Positions 63,551-64,000 of a stretch of 64,000 bases of DNA are shown here, piece by piece (the first letter of the stretch is position 1; every line of letters starts with the position of its first letter). The position numbers were made by a program, and so were the translations under genes. The notes under the pieces are model-generated. The model was not told the origin of the DNA. It was given only the letters and a program-made list of their open reading frames with translations, and ran no database searches. Origin of the DNA: Roseateles toxinivorans (GTDB taxonomy: Bacteria; Pseudomonadota; Gammaproteobacteria; Burkholderiales; Burkholderiaceae_C); contig NZ_SNXS01000005.1 in assembly GCF_004362525.1 (NCBI RefSeq), positions 248,001 to 312,000 of the forward strand, written 5' to 3'.

Positions 63551-64000
63551 TCAGCCGGCCAGGCAGATCCGGTCGCGCCCTGCGTCCTTGGCCCGGTACA
63601 GGGCGAGGTCGGCGCGAGCCAGCACCTGCTCGACCGCTTCCTCGGCGCTGAGGCAGACCGCCACGCCTATGCTGACCGTCATGCTGATGCGCTGGTCTAT
63701 CCAGGCCAGCTCGGCATCGCGCAGGCACTGGCGCAGACGCTCCGCCGTGGCCATGGCCTCGACCACACCGGTGCGCGGCAGCAGGATGCAGAACTCCTCG
63801 CCACCCAGGCGCGCCACCACATCGATTTGCCGTGAGGCGGCCAGCAGGTGCTGGGACATCTGCACCAGGGCCGCATCGCCGGCCGCGTGACCCAGGCTGT
63901 CATTGATGCGCTTGAAGTGGTCCACGTCCACCAGCAGCAGTGCATAGGGCTCGCCGAAGCGTGCCTGCCAGCGCCGCTGCACGGCCAACTGGGCCAGCAG
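63551..64000 (-). CDS. GGDEF diguanylate cyclase, partial
   Basis: The last 149 residues of a diguanylate cyclase end at 63551 and the coding frame stays open to the window edge, so the start and any sensor domain lie outside. It shows D-V-D-H-F-K-R-I-N-D, the active-site G-G-E-E-F and the final L-Y-R-A-K-D-A-G-R-D. The intact G-G-E-E-F suggests active c-di-GMP synthesis. It converges with the exoprotein gene, with seven bases between them. Confidence 0.9.
   Translation of the reverse strand: MLAQLAVQRRWQARFGEPYALLLVDVDHFKRINDSLGHAAGDAALVQMSQHLLAASRQIDVVARLGGEEFCILLPRTGVVEAMATAERLRQCLRDAELAWIDQRISMTVSIGVAVCLSAEEAVEQVLARADLALYRAKDAGRDRICLAG

Overview
The window is GC-rich (about two thirds G+C by eye, not computed) and densely coding. 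Its gene repertoire points to a free-living betaproteobacterium of the order Burkholderiales, perhaps the Roseateles/Rubrivivax/Leptothrix group. The reasons are a PEP-CTERM protein beside an EpsA-type regulator, TRAP transport, homogentisate and protocatechuate degradation, PhoX, cytochrome c4, two-partner secretion and many c-di-GMP genes. The genus is an inference from gene style only.

Layout. 1-6.05 kb: a Pro/Ala-rich lipoprotein, a VanZ-like protein, a Tat-exported PhoX phosphatase, a PEP-CTERM protein and a convergent LuxR-type EpsA-like regulator. 6.09-9.6 kb: a TRAP transporter (large permease, small permease, binding protein) and a small outer-membrane barrel with its own terminator. 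9.6-15.75 kb: a minus-strand aromatic operon (MBL hydrolase, VOC protein, flavin hydroxylase, 71-aa DUF2783 protein, homogentisate dioxygenase, fumarylacetoacetase) closed by a terminator and faced by a divergent IclR regulator. 16.7-21.5 kb: a PcaC-PcaD fusion, PcaB, a SapC-family protein and a CNNM/CBS membrane protein. Two intergenic gaps here carry five copies of a REP-like palindrome.

21.6-26.9 kb: apaH, tRNA-Ser(UGA), then an AT-richer stretch with decayed coding remnants, a two-gene module of unknown function, and an Mrr-like membrane-anchored nuclease with a topoisomerase-type zinc finger. Cold-shock/DUF1294 and ASCH proteins follow. 27-30.5 kb: a 1160-residue helical/coiled-coil protein of unknown function. 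30.6-37 kb: a TonB receptor, YfiR, GGDEF-EAL signalling operon, a solitary binding protein and a phosphofructokinase. 37-40.4 kb (minus strand): a saccharopine-dehydrogenase-like reductase, an SbtA-like bicarbonate permease, a TerB-like protein and an HPF/RaiA-like protein, facing a divergent NhaR regulator.

41.4-44.9 kb: a four-gene chromate operon (chrB, chrA, a degenerate superoxide dismutase-rhodanese fusion, a stand-alone ChrB C-terminal domain) with a dyad operator candidate. 45-51.8 kb: a binding protein plus sensor kinase pair, an oligopeptide-type binding protein, an HD-GYP phosphodiesterase and cytochrome c4. 51.8-55.6 kb: a MoxR ATPase, a small membrane protein, a GNAT acetyltransferase and an S9 peptidase. 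55.7-63.5 kb: a two-partner secretion pair whose 2033-residue exoprotein carries six 264-270 bp YDG-type repeats. A GGDEF gene runs off the right edge.

The best candidates for something new are the AT-rich module beside tRNA-Ser, the SOD-rhodanese fusion in the chromate operon, the 1160-residue protein at 27-30.5 kb, and the hydroxylase plus small-protein pair joined to the homogentisate operon.
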